Shown: one piece after another, positions 1-6,193 of the stretch
Layout: each line of letters begins with the position of its first letter
Position numbering within the stretch: the first letter of the stretch is position 1
Translations under genes and position numbers: made by a program
Origin: Pedobacter sp. SYP-B3415
GTDB lineage: Bacteria; Bacteroidota; Bacteroidia; Sphingobacteriales; Sphingobacteriaceae
Reading direction: 5' to 3'
NCBI RefSeq assembly: GCF_004138205.1
Contig: NZ_RXNQ01000033.1
Span: 1-64,000 of the forward strand
DNA: 64,000 nucleotides
Notes under the pieces: generated by a model
Seen by the model: only the letters and a program-made list of their open reading frames with translations
The model's database searches: none
What the model was told of the DNA's origin: nothing

Positions 1-1
1 G

Positions 2-112
2 AATGCTTCAGCGGAATCTTTCAACGCAAAGATCAAAGCACTAAGGGCTCAATTCAGAGGTGTCAGAAACGTGGAGTTCTTCATGTTCAGATTGATGAAA
101 ATCTATGCTTAA
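2..112 (+). pseudogene. 3' remnant of an ISL3-like transposase
   Basis: An open frame enters from the left edge and ends at the TAA of 110-112. It encodes 36 residues beginning NASAESFNAKIKA and ending FRLMKIYA. This matches what I know of the C-terminus of DDE transposases of the ISL3-like group common in Bacteroidota. A related fragment lies inverted at 588-750. The sequence after the stop ends in GCTTGATCC (about 139-147), which recurs at the other relic and probably marks the IS end. The rest of the gene is outside the window, so it may be intact there. Family name is from memory of the motif, not a search. Confidence 0.6.
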
Positions 113-147
113 TCCAACTTGCCCCCCCAGATTATTTGCTTGATCCC

Positions 148-553
148 TTTCTTTGTTTATGTGCTGGGCGAGAAGCCTGTGCCGAACAAACGGCGGAGCA
201 GGTTTGGAGGTAAGCCCAGCCTCAGGAGCACAAAGCCAACTTGAAAAAGTTGGCTTTCTTTGTTTATGTGCTGGGCGAGAAGCCTGTGCCGAACAAACGG
301 CGGAGCAGGTTTGGAGGTAAGCCCAGCCTCAGGAGCACAAAGCCAACTTGAAAAAGTTGGCTTTCTTTGTTTATGTGCCGGGCGAGAAGCCTGTGCGAAC
401 AAACGGCGGAGCAGGTTTGGAGGTAAGCTCAGCCTCAGGAGCATAAAGTCAACTTGAAAAAGATGGCTTTCTTTGTTTATGTGCCGGGCGGGAAGCCTGT
501 GCCGAACAAACAGCGGAGCAGGTTTGGCGGAAGGCCTAGCCTCAAGAACATAA
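148..553. repeat. Tandem array of about 3.8 copies of a structured 107-bp unit carrying a tRNA-Asn tail
   Basis: Units begin at 148, 255, 362 and 468, so the periods are 107, 107 and 106; the fourth is incomplete and diverged. Each unit contains three parts. (1) An imperfect palindrome: GCTGGGC pairs with GCCCAGC, AAGCCTG with CAGGTTT, and GCCG with CGGC around an AACAAA loop. (2) A 17-nt stretch (213-229, 320-336) identical to the 3' end of the tRNA-Asn gene at 12813. (3) A hairpin, AAAGCCAACT / AGTTGGCTTT, that is the tRNA's own terminator. The array lies exactly between two inward-facing IS ends. Open frames across it on both strands are by-products of the repeat. Confidence 0.9.
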
Positions 554-587
554 ATGGATCAAGCGGAATTCTTGGGGAGTAGAGGTG

Positions 588-750
588 TTAAGCGTAGATT
601 TTAGCTATTCTGAACAAGAAGAACTTTACATCTCTGACACCTCTGGATGTGGCTTTGAAAGCTTTGATTTTTGCATTGAAAGATTCCGCAGATGCATTCG
701 TGCTTCGATTCATGAAGAAGTTTAGGATGGACAGGTAGTGGTTTTCAACC
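588..750 (-). pseudogene. Inverted 3' remnant of a second ISL3-like transposase
   Basis: Read on the minus strand, the frame gives ENHYLSILNFFMNRST, then NASAESFNAKIKAF, then FFLFRIAKIYA and a stop at 588-590. It is clearly homologous to, but diverged from, the plus-strand relic at 2-112, so the two are separate insertions rather than one duplicated copy. An in-frame TGA upstream of the recognisable part, and the lack of the rest of the gene, show it is dead. Its outer sequence ends in the same GCTTGATCC as the other relic. Confidence 0.65.
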
Positions 751-1026
751 GATCAATGGTATTGATTCTTATAGGAAAGATATTTCATTTTTGCTAAATA
801 GAGATTATCAGATGTAATATTCGTTTCGAACTTGATAAATTACGACCAAATCAAGCCAAGATGAAACAGGTGAATGTTGTAGAAGCGCTTACTAAGATCT
901 TGGATGCACACAAGAAAAATGGTCAATAAATAATAAACTGTACTCATATTTATCACAAGAAAAGGCTATTTTCTTTGGTTGATTGAAAATATTTTGAAAA
1001 TATTTTTGCTGACACATTAATCCTCA
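751..1026. other. Short accessory intergenic stretch with a possible gene tail
   Basis: No complete gene is evident. A short plus-strand open frame ends at the TAA of 927-929 and contains MKQVNVVEALTKILDAHKK (ATG at 861). It looks like either a small peptide or the tail of a deleted gene; I do not recognise it. The remainder is AT-rich and leads into the Abi promoter. Confidence 0.35.
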
Positions 1027-1034
1027 TATCTTTG
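1005..1034 (+). promoter_or_regulatory. Bacteroidota-type promoter of the Abi transcript
   Basis: TATCTTTG at 1027-1034 fits the -7 consensus TAnnTTTG. A TTTG at 1005-1008 lies 18 nt upstream, as expected for the -33 element. Transcription should begin near 1039-1042, about 50 nt before the GTG start of the Abi gene. Confidence 0.7.
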
Positions 1035-1039
1035 TACTA

Positions 1040-1090
1040 ACAGAACCCGTCTGCATACCATAAGAACTGCATTCGGGTCATTTTTTTTAA
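1040..1090 (+). ncRNA. Short structured leader RNA ending in a terminator-like hairpin (candidate abiF-type RNA)
   Basis: Between the promoter and the gene, ACCCG (1045-1049) pairs with CGGGT (1074-1078), and inside it TGCA (1052-1055) pairs with TGCA (1068-1071). Eight T follow at 1081-1088, stopping 4 nt before the start codon. A promoter, small hairpin and T-tract imply a discrete RNA of about 50 nt, or an attenuator. A conserved RNA motif named abiF has been reported upstream of Abi_2 genes; membership here is inference from position and shape only. Confidence 0.5.
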
Positions 1091-1092
1091 AA

Positions 1093-2019
1093 GTGTCCAA
1101 TAACAAACCAGCATTTAGCATATCCGATCAAATTAATCTGCTTAAACAGCGAGGGATGTTATTTAAAGACGAAGCCGCAGCTCATCATTTTTTTGCCAAT
1201 ATAAGCTATTACCGTCTTAAGGGTTATTGGTGGGATATGCAGGATGATTTACAGAGTCATGTTTTTAAAAAAAACACCTACTTCGAAGATATACTAGACA
1301 GGTATAACTTCGATAGGCATTTAAGACTTATTCTTTTCGACGCAATTGAACGTATTGAAATTGCCCTTAGAACAAAAATGATTTACGTTCTATCCATGAA
1401 ATTTGGTGGACTATGGTATCTGGATACCTCTATTTTTCAGAGTGCAACACTAGAAATGAGAGGTAATACAAAAACATTGCATTTGCACACGCTGGATGAG
1501 CTTCAAAAAGAATTTAATCGTAGTCAGGAAATATTTATCAAAGATCAAAAGCATAGATTTCCCGGGCAAGATGCTGATGCATGGAAAATATTGGAAGTTG
1601 CTTCATTGGGCACCTTATCAAAGCTCTATAAAAGTTTAAATCACCAATTGCCTGAAAAGGCACAAATTGCAAATGAAATGGGCCTAAACTTGCATAATGA
1701 ATTATCTAGTTGGCTGGAAGCAATTACTTATCTAAGGAATATAATAGCACACCATTCTAGGCTTTGGAGCAGAAGTATGGTCAAGACTCCACTAATGTTA
1801 AATAACCCCTCTGGTGCTTGGTTTAATAATATTTTAACACCTGTTCAGATTAAAAAACCCTTCCTTCTCATTTCTTGTTTAGTTTATCTATGTAACGAAG
1901 TTACTCCGGGACATCAGATCAAAATTAAAATTTTATCGCTTTTTCATGACTTTCCCACAATCCAAGTTTACAAACTTGGCTTTGTAAATAATTGGAACAA
2001 GACACCAATTTGGAGCTAG
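1093..2019 (+). CDS. Abi family (Abi_2, AbiF/AbiD-type) abortive infection protein
   Basis: The 308-residue protein has the usual length of the Abi_2 family. Family marks are the N-terminal block with FANISYYRLKGYW (about residues 34-46) and the C-terminal LRNIIAHHSRLWSR (about 214-227). The latter carries an RNxxxH arrangement typical of HEPN-type ribonucleases, so the likely role is RNA cleavage that stops growth of phage-infected cells. The gene starts with GTG at 1093, directly after a T-tract. It stands alone with its own promoter and is AT-rich compared with its neighbours. tRNA-tail repeat arrays lie on both sides, which fits acquisition by transfer. Family call is firm; defence activity is inferred. 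Confidence 0.88.
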   Translation: MSNNKPAFSISDQINLLKQRGMLFKDEAAAHHFFANISYYRLKGYWWDMQDDLQSHVFKKNTYFEDILDRYNFDRHLRLILFDAIERIEIALRTKMIYVLSMKFGGLWYLDTSIFQSATLEMRGNTKTLHLHTLDELQKEFNRSQEIFIKDQKHRFPGQDADAWKILEVASLGTLSKLYKSLNHQLPEKAQIANEMGLNLHNELSSWLEAITYLRNIIAHHSRLWSRSMVKTPLMLNNPSGAWFNNILTPVQIKKPFLLISCLVYLCNEVTPGHQIKIKILSLFHDFPTIQVYKLGFVNNWNKTPIWS

Positions 2020-2159
2020 AAGAATGTTTACTATTGCTTAGCTAACTTCACATTGTGTTAGATAATCAACAGCAAAAGCTAAATATTTTTAAATTATGCC
2101 AAATCATTTTCATTAAATTTTCCCATTCTAGTCCATTCATCCAACAAATTTCTTGAAAA

Positions 2160-2375
2160 GCACCGGCCTCAGGAGCACAAAGCCAGCTTTTTCAAGTAGT
2201 TTTTTGTTATTATCTGGGCGAGAAGCTGTGCCGAACGACATAGCGGAGCCTGTTGCAGGTAAGCCAAGCCTCAGGAGCAAAGAAGCCAACTTTTTCGAGT
2301 TGGCTTCTCTCGTTTATGTGCCAGGGGAGCCTGTGCCGAATGTAAGCCCAGCCTCAGAAGCACAAAAACAACAGC
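2160..2375. repeat. Decayed copies of the 107-bp tRNA-tail repeat
   Basis: Three degenerate tRNA-tail segments (about 2164-2178, 2266-2279, 2344-2362) and GGGCGAGAAGC-type palindrome arms recur here. The terminator-like hairpin at 2281-2308 is perfect (AGAAGCCAACT / AGTTGGCTTCT, 11 bp). It differs from the array at 148 by changes on both arms and by a different loop, so pairing has been kept while sequence drifted. A short open frame across it is not credible as a gene. Confidence 0.8.
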
Positions 2376-2376
2376 C

Positions 2377-2700
2377 TCAGCCCGTAATCTTAAGCGACTG
2401 AATAAGGTCTTCCCGAGTGGTCAGATGAAATTTAAGCACTGCCGGGCTTCCAGGGAAATTGCCTGAAACCTCTGCGGTCAGTACGCTCTGCTGATCAGTT
2501 TCTTCATAGCTAAGCGGCTTCATTACGCTCTGGTATTGCTGGTTTGATTGTTCAATCCATTGCCTGATCGCCGCTTTGCCGGTATGGATCTTACCTTCGT
2601 CATGGACAATTGCTGTGTATGCAAAACAGTCCGCGTACTTCTCGCTGTCATGGTTGTTCTGAGCCTCTATCAGGCTCGCTACTACATTGGGTACATTCAT
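2377..2700 (-). CDS. NTF2-like / SnoaL-type small protein
   Basis: The 107-residue protein resembles the nuclear transport factor 2-like superfamily: an N-terminal helix (VVASLIEAQNNHDSEKYADCF), a GKAAIRQWIEQ helix and a C-terminal beta sheet. Such cone-shaped folds serve as small-molecule enzymes or binding proteins; no substrate can be read from the sequence. It lies 20 nt downstream of the SDR gene on the same strand, so the two are probably one transcript under the HxlR regulator. There is no signal peptide, so it should be cytoplasmic. Fold assignment is by pattern; function unknown. Confidence 0.75.
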   Translation of the reverse strand: MNVPNVVASLIEAQNNHDSEKYADCFAYTAIVHDEGKIHTGKAAIRQWIEQSNQQYQSVMKPLSYEETDQQSVLTAEVSGNFPGSPAVLKFHLTTREDLIQSLKITG

Positions 2701-2720
2701 TTGTTTATTCTTTTAGATGT

Positions 2721-3515
2721 TTAAATTGTTGGGGTTGTTCCTCCGTCTATAACAAACTGGCTTCCCGTCAGGTAATTTGCCCGCGGCGAGACCAGGAAAC
2801 CGACCAGTTCTGCTACCTCTTCCGGCTGCGCAGGCCTGCCCATAGGGATTCCGCCCAGGGCGTCCATTACGGTTGCTGCGGCCTGCTCTACAGTAATGTC
2901 TGCGCTTTTTGCTATTCGTTCCATCATACGTTCTGATGCATCTGTCATGATCCAGCCCGGCGAAACTGTAAGTACACGCACCCCCTTGGGTGCAACTTCG
3001 TTCGATAGGCCCTTGCTGTAGTTGATCACGGCGGCTTTCGCAGCTGCATAGGGAAGTGTGGATTCATACAAAGGAAGTTTTCCCTGGATCGACGCAATAT
3101 GAACGATCACGCCGCTTCCGCGCTCAAGCATCTGGGGGAGAAAGCCACGGTCCAGGCTTACCGGCGCCAGGAGGTTTGTACGAATCGATAATTCCCAGTC
3201 TTCTGCAGTCAAAGCGGCAAATCCTCCGCCTGGCGTCTCAGAACCGCCGAGGTTATTGATGAGCAAATCCAGTCTGCCAAATTTGCCCAGAACCTGGTTC
3301 ACAAGAGCAGCAGCGTTCTCTGGCCGGCTTAAATCTGCCGGTATAAAGTTGAGTGACTCATCGGGTTCTTCCGGTTGATTTCTGGCGGTGATCATAACAG
3401 TTGCGCCGGCCGCCTGTAAGCGTTTGGCGATAGCCAGGCCGGTACCTTTTGTACCTCCGGTTACGAGTGCGGTTTTTCCTGCTAGTTCGTTACTTTTTGT
3501 TTGGGTGTGTTTCAT
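2721..3515 (-). CDS. SDR family NAD(P)-dependent oxidoreductase
   Basis: The 264-residue length is typical of classical short-chain dehydrogenases. The nucleotide-binding glycine motif TGGTKGTGLA is near residue 19, the NNLGG motif (a variant of NNAG) near 88, and the catalytic Ser and YxxxK in HIASIQGK and YAAAKAA near 138-160. The C-terminus carries the usual GSQFVIDGG. It reduces or oxidises a hydroxyl or keto group on an unidentified small molecule in the cytoplasm. It is divergent from an HxlR regulator and followed by an NTF2-like gene. A TAAATTTG box on the minus strand (3590-3597) is its probable -7 element, embedded in a palindrome. Confidence 0.9.
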   Translation of the reverse strand: MKHTQTKSNELAGKTALVTGGTKGTGLAIAKRLQAAGATVMITARNQPEEPDESLNFIPADLSRPENAAALVNQVLGKFGRLDLLINNLGGSETPGGGFAALTAEDWELSIRTNLLAPVSLDRGFLPQMLERGSGVIVHIASIQGKLPLYESTLPYAAAKAAVINYSKGLSNEVAPKGVRVLTVSPGWIMTDASERMMERIAKSADITVEQAAATVMDALGGIPMGRPAQPEEVAELVGFLVSPRANYLTGSQFVIDGGTTPTI

Positions 3516-3582
3516 ACGTGTTGTTCTTTATGCGAATTTCAGCACTACCTAAAGGACTAACAAGTACGGGGTTACGAATCAG

Positions 3583-3604
3583 ATACGGACAAATTTATCC
3601 GTAT
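3583..3604. promoter_or_regulatory. Palindromic operator candidate between SDR and HxlR genes
   Basis: ATACGGA (3583-3589) and TCCGTAT (3598-3604) form a perfect 7-bp inverted repeat around CAAATTTA. The centre is the minus-strand -7 box TAAATTTG for the SDR gene. A dimeric HxlR repressor bound here would occlude that promoter. The assignment to the neighbouring regulator is inference. Confidence 0.6.
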
Positions 3605-3634
3605 TGTTCAGGTTCGGAAGCAATCATATCTTTG
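3604..3634 (+). promoter_or_regulatory. Promoter of the HxlR gene, 4 nt from its start codon
   Basis: TATCTTTG at 3627-3634 with TTG at 3604-3606, spacer 20 nt, matches the Bacteroidota -33/-7 pattern. The ATG at 3639 follows after only four bases, so the mRNA is probably leaderless. Confidence 0.65.
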
Positions 3635-3638
3635 TATT

Positions 3639-4022
3639 ATGTACGAGAGAAAAATCCAGCCGCAGCTTAACTGCGGGTTAGATCTGGTGGGCGAAGTGCT
3701 GTACGGAAAATGGAAAATAAGGATATTGTGGTTCATCAGCGAAGGACATAAACGCCCCGGCGAATTGCAGCGCAAAATTCCTGATGTATCCAGAAGGGTT
3801 CTGAATGTACAATTGAAGGAACTTGAAAGCCATGAGCTCGTTACCAGGAAGATCTACCCGGTTATGCCACCAAAGGTTGAATACGATCTGACTGAATTCG
3901 GCAGCACACTTATTCCACTCATTCACGCGATCGGTCTCTGGGGAGATGAGCACCAGGATCGTTTGCGCGATGTCATAGCGAGACAGTATGCCGGCGGCAT
4001 GACGGCCGAAGCAACTGAATAG
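3639..4022 (+). CDS. HxlR family winged-helix transcriptional regulator
   Basis: The 127-residue protein has the HxlR signature: a cysteine at position 12 in LNCGLDLVGEVLYGKWKI, the KRPGELQRKIPDVSRRVLNVQLKEL helix-turn-helix, and the wing YDLTEFGSTLIPLI. Members bind DNA as dimers and often sense electrophiles, aldehydes or redox changes through that N-terminal Cys. The divergent SDR and NTF2-like genes are its likely targets, through the palindrome at 3583-3604. The start is supported by alignment with the family, which begins just before the conserved Cys. Confidence 0.92.
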   Translation: MYERKIQPQLNCGLDLVGEVLYGKWKIRILWFISEGHKRPGELQRKIPDVSRRVLNVQLKELESHELVTRKIYPVMPPKVEYDLTEFGSTLIPLIHAIGLWGDEHQDRLRDVIARQYAGGMTAEATE

Positions 4023-4059
4023 GTTCGTGACGTTTTCTTTAGATTACGAAACGGCTTTC

Positions 4060-4626
4060 TCAGGCCGGTAGAAATGTGTTTAACATTTTACCGTTTTTAT
4101 ATGCTAGCGAGTCAATCAGTTTTAGCCGGGTCGTATCTGTGAAAATCGGTAACCCACTACCAATAGCTACAGGATTGCTAAAAATATAATACTCGTCAAT
4201 CAGGTTTGCATTGATCAACGAACTGACGAAAGCGGCGCCGCCATAAACAATCAGATCCTTGTCTGCCTGTTCTTTCAGTTTTTGAACAGCGGCTACAAAA
4301 TCTCCGTTTTCAACTTCAACATTTTTTCCATTTACCACGGCTTGCGAGCGGCTAAATACAATTTTCCGCATTTCGACCATACGCCTGGCAAGCACATATT
4401 CATGACTTTCGGGCATGTTGGCATAGACATTTTCCCAGTGATCAATAAACTCGTCTGTCATTTTCCGGCCGAGCAAAATGGCTTCACATTGTTCTGCAAG
4501 TTCAATCACTTTATCATATACGGCGTGATCTGCCTCCGCATCAAGCCACATCCAATCCAGCCGACCGTCGGGGCGGGCAACAAATCCATCCAGCGTCATT
4601 TGTACCTGTAGTTTTAGTTTTTTCAT
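4060..4626 (-). CDS. Dihydrofolate reductase-like (RibD C-terminal) family protein
   Basis: I start at the ATG of 4626 (MKKLKLQVQMTLDGF), giving 188 residues; an upstream in-frame ATG would add 24 residues unlike the family. Family marks are the opening strand LQVQMTLDGFVA, the ILLGRKMTDEF motif near residue 55, and DLIVYGGAAFVSSLI near 127. These build the NADPH-binding fold of the RibD C-terminal/DHFR-like superfamily. Its substrate is unknown; such proteins are common as stand-alone cytoplasmic reductases in Bacteroidota and are unlikely to replace true folate reductase. It is convergent with the HxlR gene. Confidence 0.88.
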   Translation of the reverse strand: MKKLKLQVQMTLDGFVARPDGRLDWMWLDAEADHAVYDKVIELAEQCEAILLGRKMTDEFIDHWENVYANMPESHEYVLARRMVEMRKIVFSRSQAVVNGKNVEVENGDFVAAVQKLKEQADKDLIVYGGAAFVSSLINANLIDEYYIFSNPVAIGSGLPIFTDTTRLKLIDSLAYKNGKMLNTFLPA

Positions 4627-4910
4627 CGTATGGGTATCTGTGTTACGGATGCCAATATCAGTAAGTTGCAGAACAGTTTGCGGGCCTGTTCGCGACAAAT
4701 GACAGTGTTGTTTACGATAGACGGATATGGCTAAGGGCGTCGCTTTGAACCCAAAAGGAACTCAGACGGTATTTGAAAGGAAGTTAACGCCAAAAATGAT
4801 ACATCAAAGACCTTAAGATCCGTTTCGCGTTAATTTTTATCCGTTTCGCGTTGGCGACCGAATCTATCTTCTCCGCACATTTGTAAACTACTCTTCCTTA
4901 GTTTAATAAT

Positions 4911-5300
4911 GATCAAATGCTTTCAGTACTGCGTTTAGCGCCTGACAAATTTGTTGTACCGGTCAGCATAGCGTCGTTGACCCAGGTTCTGGAACAAGCC
5001 TTATAAGGGCATCGAAATCATGGCTCTTACAGGCAACAAAGCCTGTATTCAGATCCATACCGGTTTCGTTAGCCGGCTAGGTTGAAAGCGGCCACGGCTT
5101 AATGTGCCCGACCATGGTTTTAACAGGGATCTCAGGTTGGATGGGATAGACAATATAGCTGGTGAAAAAACCAACGAAAGATGGATTTGTGTATAGTATT
5201 GAAGTTTTTGACCGCAAAGGCTGGCTCACTGTTCATTTTTTGGAATACGGAAACCGGACATTCCTAAAAGCGAAGAATAGCGTAGCATTTAAACACCTCT
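4911..5300 (+). pseudogene. Decayed hemin-degrading factor (HmuS/HemS-like) gene fragment
   Basis: Three frames carry consecutive pieces of the C-terminal half of HmuS/HemS. The pieces are LRLAPDKFVVPVSIASLTQV (about 4927-4988), then IMALTGNKACIQIHTGFV (about 5017-5070), then LVKKPTKDGFVYSIEVFD (about 5158-5213). The GNxxCIQIHTG motif is characteristic of the haem-binding domain, and the spacing fits. Frameshifts and stops lie between the pieces, and the N-terminal half is absent. No haem transport genes remain nearby. Identification is by motif memory and would need a translated search. Confidence 0.62.
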
Positions 5301-5310
5301 CAGTTAAACC

Positions 5311-5340
5311 GCTCATGTGCGCCCCGGTTTGCACATGAGG
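5311..5340. repeat. Perfect 9-bp inverted repeat (hairpin)
   Basis: CTCATGTGC (5312-5320) and GCACATGAG (5331-5339) flank an 11-nt GC-rich spacer. It follows the decayed haem gene on one strand and the secreted orphan on the other. There is no T-tract, so it is at best a weak terminator. Confidence 0.5.
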
Positions 5341-5443
5341 TATCGGCGGTGCATACCAGTCTGCATGCCCGCTCTCTCCGGCACGCATATGCGCGGCCAT
5401 GTACCGAGCCAACTGCTTCGTCATGGTCGCGGCGGCCGGAATA

Positions 5444-5944
5444 TTATTCACCAATCTTAAGCTGCTGACGACCTTTTTTGGTCGCCTTGAGCTGTACAAG
5501 CTGAACATTAATCAGTTCACGTACGACAAAGCGCGCTTTGTTATGACCAAGATGGCCATAACCATTTGGGCAACGGTCCTCATAGGTTCCCACCGCATCA
5601 ATGATCACGGAACTGTTCCAGTAGCTTTCGTGAACTTTTCGGAACAGGTCTGCCATTGCCTCTGAAAATTTAGCTGAATCGATATCCAGTTCCATGTCGG
5701 GTACATGGCAAGCCCGGTTTTCGGTTCTGATACTCCAGTATTCTTCAATCCCGCTATAGATGAGCCGGGTGTAAATCAGCCTGTCTGTATGTTTTGCAGA
5801 AAAACAGCATGTAAATTCCGCGAGGCCATTGTTGAGAACCGGCGGCGGTATTACAGATCGTGTTGTTTTCTGGCCGTAAGCAAACGAAACGCAGCTGTTA
5901 ATGAAAAGAAAAATGCTTACACAAATAAATAGCCAGGCCTTCAT
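5444..5944 (-). CDS. Secreted hypothetical protein
   Basis: The 166-residue protein begins with a signal peptide: MKAWLFICVSIFLFINSC then SFAYGQ, with cleavage likely near residue 25. The mature part has four or five cysteines (TCCFSAKH, NRACHVPD, EDRCPNG), suggesting disulfides in the periplasm or outside. I recognise no family. The stretch VHESYWNSSVIIDAVGTYED suggests a mixed alpha/beta fold. It stands alone, convergent with the decayed haem gene. Coding is supported by length, signal peptide and natural composition. Confidence 0.6.
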   Translation of the reverse strand: MKAWLFICVSIFLFINSCVSFAYGQKTTRSVIPPPVLNNGLAEFTCCFSAKHTDRLIYTRLIYSGIEEYWSIRTENRACHVPDMELDIDSAKFSEAMADLFRKVHESYWNSSVIIDAVGTYEDRCPNGYGHLGHNKARFVVRELINVQLVQLKATKKGRQQLKIGE

Positions 5945-6193
5945 CGCGTCAAGTTATGCTTTTCTCTTCATAATAAGGCCATTGGGCACTTTAAACGCCC
6001 TGCAGGGTTTTATTGATGCAGAAATGCGTGAACTATCGGTGATTTTCGCATATTCGGAGGAAAAGATTGCGGTATTTTCGGTTGATATTCAGTCTTTTGC
6101 TTATGGATTTAACATATTCTTAAAAGTTTTTTTACCATATTTACCTAAGACAGCTAGCAGGCTGCCATCAACCTAAAACCAAACTTTAATTTC
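5945..6193. other. Intergenic region upstream of SusC 1
   Basis: About 250 bp between divergent genes. No clear TAnnTTTG box is seen; an AT-rich stretch at 6110-6150 is the best place for the SusC promoter. I see no sigma/anti-sigma pair or other regulator gene beside this pair. Confidence 0.4.

Noticed and set aside
157..457. Open frames on both strands across the first repeat array
   Set aside because: They are translations of the 107-bp repeat with its hairpins; the repeated peptide mirrors DNA periodicity and has no protein-like design.
148..553. CRISPR array
   Set aside because: Units are 107 bp and contiguous, with no unique spacers, and no cas genes are present.
2153..2401. 82-residue plus-strand frame
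   Set aside because: It spans the decayed tRNA-tail repeat and overlaps the end of the NTF2-like gene.
5233..5508. 91-residue minus-strand frame downstream of the secreted orphan
   Set aside because: It overlaps the decayed haem gene and a hairpin, and its composition is not protein-like.
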